DNA of 64,000 nt from assembly GCA_020465985.1 (NCBI GenBank), contig JAANYP010002035.1, positions 43,556-107,555 of the forward strand, given 5' to 3'. The notes beneath the pieces are model-generated. The model saw only the letters and a program-made list of their open reading frames with translations. It did no database searches and had not been told where the DNA came from. Origin of the DNA: Centrapalus pauciflorus (taxonomy: Eukaryota; Streptophyta; Magnoliopsida; Asterales; Asteraceae). Each line of letters opens with the position of its first letter. Position 1 is the stretch's first letter. Position numbers and translations under genes: made by a program. Positions 60,201 to 64,000 of the stretch are shown one piece after another.

Positions 60201-61260
60201 GAGGAATCTGCTCTCCCTCAGCCACAGAGGCTAAAGGAACAGACTCAGACTGAGCTGTTTTGGCCTTCTTTTTCACAGGCCCAGCTTCAGTTGCCAGGGT
60301 CCTTTTGACAAGCTTGGACCTGGCTTTGGATTTTCCGGTGGGAGCAGTCTCTGGATCCACCCTTACAGTAGAGGGTCCTTCCACCAAACCTAGCAGCTTC
60401 CTCATTGGTGTTGATAGAGGAGGCTCATTCGGCAGGACTGGAGTATAGAAAACTCTATTCCCTATAACTGGGAATGCAGCAGTCTTAAGAAGAGGCTGAG
60501 AGTTATAGAGATGCTCACCACATACATGCTTGAAAATGAGGCTCAGAAACCTGGGATATCGAACAGCAGCTGGTATGGACTCTTGCTGCACCAGGTTCCT
60601 CAGATTCAGGAAAATCCATTTGGCCATATCCATGGTAGTTCCATCCACAAGCTGCAGAACTACAGGGATTTCATCACGGCTCGGTTGGTCAAAGGAACCA
60701 ACTTTACTACTGAAGCACATCACCACAGAGGCGAATAAGAAGCTGTAGGTAGGAGAGAGGTCCTTCCTGAACAGTGTTGCTCCAATTTTGGGTTCTGCCA
60801 CACCACAGAAGCGTAGCAGATTGCCCATTTGATCATTTTCAGCTTGGGGCTCATCGTAAGAAGCAACAGTTGGTAGATGAAGCACCTCCCTGAGCAGATC
60901 AGTGTTGATCTCAATGGTCTGAGTCCCATTGAGTATTGTGCCCTTAATGACTTTGGATTCTGGAAGGTAGGCACAGGTATACCAGAACTCATACACCATC
61001 TCCTGGTACAGGACACCAGGAGATGCAGTCATTGCGTAGTTCAGCGGATGAACTTTCAGAAACTCCACCATTTGTTCGTAACCTTTTCCCACATAGTTTT
61101 TGGGGATAGTGAGGTTTGCAATGTAGTTGGTGGGTTTGATGGTCAGCATCGTGGTGATGGATGAGTGTTTGACAACATCCTCACCAACAAATACTGGGAG
61201 AAAGGGATTAGGACTGTGAGCCATTTGGGAATTTTTGAGGTTTGAAGAAGCAAAAGACAC
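57235..61260 (-). CDS. Intact post-pol (env-like) protein of the Sirevirus-like element
   Basis: 1341 codons without interruption. Residues about 50-290 form a globular domain (GYEQMVEFLKVHPL, EFWYTCAYLP, LLREVLHLP, RYPRFLSLIFKHV) like that in other plant retroelement proteins and in the broken ORF at 36.7 kb. Residues about 300-690 are P/S/Q-rich repeats. About 700-900 is S/L-rich with coiled-coil potential, a KRRHLILSEDEEEEE patch follows near 1010, a K/E-rich coiled coil near 1060-1130, and a C-terminal domain to the end. I see no signal peptide or clear membrane segment, so env-like rests on position only. The ATG at 61260 follows pol by about 680 bp; SD or splice signals are not obvious. 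Confidence 0.85.
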   Translation of the reverse strand: MSFASSNLKNSQMAHSPNPFLPVFVGEDVVKHSSITTMLTIKPTNYIANLTIPKNYVGKGYEQMVEFLKVHPLNYAMTASPGVLYQEMVYEFWYTCAYLPESKVIKGTILNGTQTIEINTDLLREVLHLPTVASYDEPQAENDQMGNLLRFCGVAEPKIGATLFRKDLSPTYSFLFASVVMCFSSKVGSFDQPSRDEIPVVLQLVDGTTMDMAKWIFLNLRNLVQQESIPAAVRYPRFLSLIFKHVCGEHLYNSQPLLKTAAFPVIGNRVFYTPVLPNEPPLSTPMRKLLGLVEGPSTVRVDPETAPTGKSKARSKLVKRTLATEAGPVKKKAKTAQSESVPLASVAEGEQIPHHGSSVEPEAFVAGASVAQETMEQASPTVPSPVSHHVQTDTLPTPQSPTSSVHYQRKSLAKKKTAHKTTSSVPSQQGSVVKEATPAASPILGEGSAHLEPASLQPESPLSQPRPSGSSQQEPVVPMEIPTSTIPASQQAEDIERQESSPLHTVSTLSPTHIPSHPESARGAHAADIDQSAAQPQTSVPHDSAVQHQTAAEGPLSQADEPQGSYHPSGEAAPSMQIPSAGFTTADVEMHIPSPNDEVPLDQGTAEGTTTGLHEGVATQAASERPQTSSPSPDDAATAAAEGPLDPSNLGHLTFAQAMELLSQVPLPSPSHPHTPASSSSSPSTHSKQSTHTPPSPKDLPLKDQLSLLTNKVGSLENTMHSLPSIISDSVSEQLKGFFDMFKESFPVPPHTDNYPQLIALTAQLQTVSTSLSSILSLQQDSVSSMAAISQQLSSILTSCNSTLPNTLASLQTIIGSLSNSVSSDLADVRDSLELHLAQLQSLLFTASDRENLLKLTTLADSHTSSLQTCLSQLSEVKDNLAYLVNSLVGPKSSKPAGKPADFVSSGRPSVEVAASSPSKGERSSASKTKSKGEKTSYPKEIPVSATHTGQPAEIFETGAAEGASQATMPTQAVSPNPAQSKGEEIIPEDRPRSKRRHLILSEDEEEEEIPEAAVTKAAAKGKETVAEDPMQQKQAEMQFHKTRAKEMGLPMHKYFEFRDEQLQALEELRKEEESAKAAKSFALQEAKKIKMSTLEVQKKIMEAARQSAGEKEKEVEKGTQVSVTKSTVPFARAKFHFDNLARKKFHDVATRRLAKEAIVKAVPISRKGAQWKLQITGMGATGPEMESYDHTDVAQMGYMEWVELAVALSQSKSETAKTIRAYIKKLMERVSELGLIPKEVKEGVSVTYPKIKARRTKKDTEMELLLTLIEQGDYALEIKGVDHSLPKGIEFENGKIIEEPELGAFFVDPLTQKKCFQRASELYKVDLRQLAAFRLAVSFR

Positions 61261-61938
61261 TTAGTCGATTTTAGGGTTCTTGAGGATTTCTGGAAATGAT
61301 GAGGAAGACGAGGATGAAACAGTATGTAGGTATTTATAGGATTTGAATGGTCGTGTGTATGAGAGAGAAAAGGTTTGGGCGGTTTGATTTGAAATGTTAG
61401 TTGACGGAAAAACGGAACGGTTGTCCATGTCAGAAACATTTGTCAGACCACTTGACCTTTTTAATCACTAACACACGTAACACACATTATCCGCAGTAAT
61501 TAAGTTAAATTAAAACAGAATTTAAGTAACTTAATTATGAAGAAAGATAATTAAACTTTTGGTCTACGCTGTTGGTCAAACTTGTGATGAACAGGGTCAA
61601 CACAAGGTTCTCAGTCTTCAAGCTGTTCTCCCTTCAAACTGTGGCTTCAGCCTGCTCCCCTTTGTGAGAACAGGTTGTGTTCAATAGTTGAACAGGTTAC
61701 AAGACAATGGCTTGTAGGACAGTGTGAAGAAGTGAACAGGTTGAAGATTGGACCATCAGAGCAGGCTGGACGAATAAACAGGTTAAACTGTTTTTGTTCA
61801 GCCTGTTGTATGCTCAAGCTATTCAAGTTTTTCAGACAAATGACTAAGTACAGAACATGTATAACCTGTTCTGTCTAAGCTGTACAGAAAAACTTGAGCA
61901 GTGTGAAACATACAAGTTATTAGACCATTGAGAGACAC

Positions 61939-64000
61939 TTAGTCACTCTTGTTTAACATGCCCAGCTTGCTGACAAGGTAATTAAACCTTGTTTCATCCA
62001 GAGGTTTGGTGAAAATGTCTGCAAGCTGTTCATTTGTGGAAATAAAACTTACCTCCACATTACCTTTCTGAATGTGATCCCTGATGAAGTGATGTCTGAC
62101 TTCAATATGCTTTGTTCTTGAGTGAAATACTGGATTGTTGGAGATGGCTATGGCACTTGTGTTATCACACAGAATAGGAGTTTTCCTATACACAAGCCCA
62201 TAGTCTTCAAGCTGATGCTACATCCACAGAATCTGCCCACAGCAGCTTCCAGCAGCAATGTACTCAGCTTCAGCAGTAGAAGTGGACACTGAGTTCTGCT
62301 TCTTGCTACTCCAACTGATCAACTTTCCACCAAGGAGTTGACATCCACCTGTTGTGCTTTTCCTATCTAACCTGCAGCCTGCAAAATCAGAATCTGAATA
62401 ACCTGTTAGTTCAAGGCTTGAGTCTTTGGGATACCAAAGACCCAAACCTGGGTACCCTTCAGTATCTGAAGATTCTTTTAACAGCAGCTAGATGTGATTC
62501 CTTTGGATCAGCTTGGAACCTAGCACATAAACAGGTGGCAAACATAATATCAGGTCTACTAGCAGTCAAGTATAGCAAGCTCCCAATCATGCCTCTGTAA
62601 GCTGTTACTGAAACAGCTTTGCCACTGGCATCAGCATCCAAATTTTACATTGGTTGCCATGGGGTTTAATAGGAGGAACTTTGATCAAATTTGAACTTTT
62701 TTCAAAAGATCTAAAGTGTACTTTCTTTGATTTATAAAAATTCCAGTTTGAGGTTTGGTTTAACCTGTAATCCTAAAAAGAAAGTTAGTTCTTCCATCAT
62801 ATCATTTTTATTAAGATTTCATGAGTAACGAAAATTCTTTGCATAACTGCTCATTAGTAGAACGAATATTTGTCATCCACATTTAAATTTGAAAACAAGC
62901 CCATAATATCAGACTTCACTTTCTTTATGAACTGTGGTATCCACTTTACCTTTTTCTGGGAGTACCCATTGCTCATAAGAATTCAGTAGAGTGTTATACC
63001 AGGCTCTAGGGGCTTGTTTGAACCAAGAGAGCTTTGTCCAACTTTATAGGACAAACCTGGGTGTTGTTCATTTTCAAACCTGGAGGCTGCTTGACATATA
63101 CTTCTTCTTGCAGCTTCCCATTCAAAAATGCACTCTTCACATCCATTTGAAATACCTTTATGCTCTTATGAGCAGCGTAGGCTAGATACAAACGAATTGC
63201 TTCTAGCCTGGCCACAGGAGCAAATGTTTCATCATAGTCAATGCCTTCCTCCTGTCTGTAGCCCTGAGCAACCAGTCTTGCCTTATTTCTAATGACATGA
63301 CCTTGCTCGTCCATCTTGTTCCTGAAAACCCATTTTGTGCCAATTATAGTTTTACCTTTAGGAGCAGGGACCAACTTCCATACTTTGTTTCTCTCAAACT
63401 GATTGAGTTCTTCTTGCATGGCAGCGATCCAATTGGCATCTTTTAATGCTTCATCAACCCTCTTTGGCTCCATCAGTGAAACAAAACTAGAGAACATACA
63501 GAAGTTCCCTAAGCTGTCCCACCGTGTTTGTATCCCTTTGTTGATGTCACCAATTATTTGATCATTGGGGTGACACCTGATCCACTTAGGATCATTTTTC
63601 AATGATGATTTTCCTGAGTTGTTAACATCTTCATCAGGTCCTGTTGAACAGCTCTCAAGATTTTCAGACACACTGTTGTCTTGAGCCTGTTCACTTGTTG
63701 AACATGTCTGACCACTGTTGAACATATCAGCAGAGGAACTTGGAAAATCAGCATTGATAGGTTCTGGACATGCAGTTGTAATTAAGTCAGTACATTTATT
63801 CACACAGGGTGTATTGACATAATCATCATCATGTCCATCATGATTAACAGGTTCCACACTGGGTGTAGTGGAAGCTTTGGAGTCCTCTTCATTGTTTGAA
63901 TGCATCAGATCATCAAAGTTAAGTTCTCCTGAAAGTGATTCAGGAACAACTTTGGTGGAGGCATTCTTGGGCTCTTCAAAGGTGACATTGATAGATTCAT
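61939..64000 (-). pseudogene. Copia reverse transcriptase and RNase H with frameshifts and a stop
   Basis: An open 299-codon stretch (63905-63006) includes the pre-RT linker, WVFRNKMDEQGHV, NKARLVAQGYRQEEGIDYDE and MDVKSAFLNGK. It loses frame at KALLVQTSP, just before the palm. The YVDD region (62870-62900) is destroyed. GMIGSLLYLTASRPDIMFA (62600) and the RNase H pieces YSDSDFAGCRLDRKSTTGGC and STAEAEYIAAGSCC follow after a further frameshift near 62450. A TAG at 62218 interrupts RNase H before ILCDNTSAIAISNNPV. The end, ADIFTKPLDETRF...LGML, is typical of copia pol. Confidence 0.88.

Larger units (their letters stand above)
55581..64000 (-). mobile_element. Sirevirus-like Ty1/copia with post-pol ORF, cut by window edge
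   Basis: On the minus strand: pol (RT and RNase H) from 64000 to 61939, a 1341-codon ORF (61260-57235), a hairpin array, a PPT and an LTR ending at 55581. The 5' half lies beyond the window. A post-pol ORF in a copia element is the hallmark of Sireviruses. Pol is broken but the post-pol ORF is intact. The LTR matches the truncated LTR at 8337-8708. The 5 bp before the LTR are GAGAA; the partner duplicate is outside. Confidence 0.88.

Noticed and set aside
61675..61878. Small open frame between pol and the post-pol ORF
   Set aside because: On the opposite strand to the element, no domain, and composed of AACAGGTT and AAGCTG words also found in the LTR.

Overview
The window is nuclear DNA of a large-genome eudicot plant. 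It is a stack of nested transposable elements in which I can support no intact host gene. The evidence is the set of LTR retroelements primed by plant initiator-methionine tRNA (TGGTATCAGAGC), Ty3/gypsy and Ty1/copia polyproteins, CACTA and Mutator-like DNA transposons, long AT-rich stretches, and broken pieces of two plant housekeeping genes (a NUP155 exon and the EF-hand part of a mitochondrial ATP-Mg/phosphate carrier). The retroelement protein types recall Asteraceae or other asterids, but I cannot name a species.

Layout, left to right. 1-5261: a gypsy element on the minus strand (gag, protease, RT and the start of RNase H, then PBS and a 2.18 kb LTR), which runs off the left edge and was inserted into the gag gene of a plus-strand copia element (5262-8708). 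That copia lacks everything from RT to most of its 3' LTR. It abuts a decayed minus-strand copia (8709-13327). 14217-22854: a CACTA element with TIRs and an AGA target duplication. It holds further CACTA ends, a 517-bp Mutator-type foldback, a transposase fragment and a captured NUP155 exon. 23194-29861: a Mutator-like element with a 9-bp target duplication, split by a young (LTRs about 98.5% identical) non-autonomous LTR element that encodes only a coiled-coil gag-like protein. 30144-36100: a CACTA end, a degenerate tandem repeat, the carrier pseudogene and two gypsy LTR fragments. 36250-40063: the post-pol ORF, polypurine tract (PPT) and LTR of a Sirevirus-like copia. 40064-47993: a decayed gypsy element with both LTRs. 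47994-54170: ends and fragments of at least three more retroelements. 54181-55580: a second Mutator-like foldback. 55581-64000: a minus-strand Sirevirus-like copia with LTR, PPT, an intact 1341-codon post-pol ORF and a broken pol.

The most unusual signals are structural. Two Sirevirus-like elements each carry, between their last ORF and the PPT, a tandem array of small hairpins (five at 26179-26387, seven at 56846-57033). Stem sequences change from hairpin to hairpin with compensating changes on the other arm, while the loops are nearly constant. One of these elements also has about 20 CGAGTTT motifs in its leader and seven GGGGGAG purine tracts before its 3' LTR. Two gypsy LTRs carry clusters of the palindrome CCGAATTCGG. 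I infer cis-acting RNA or DNA functions for these, but the sequence alone does not prove them.
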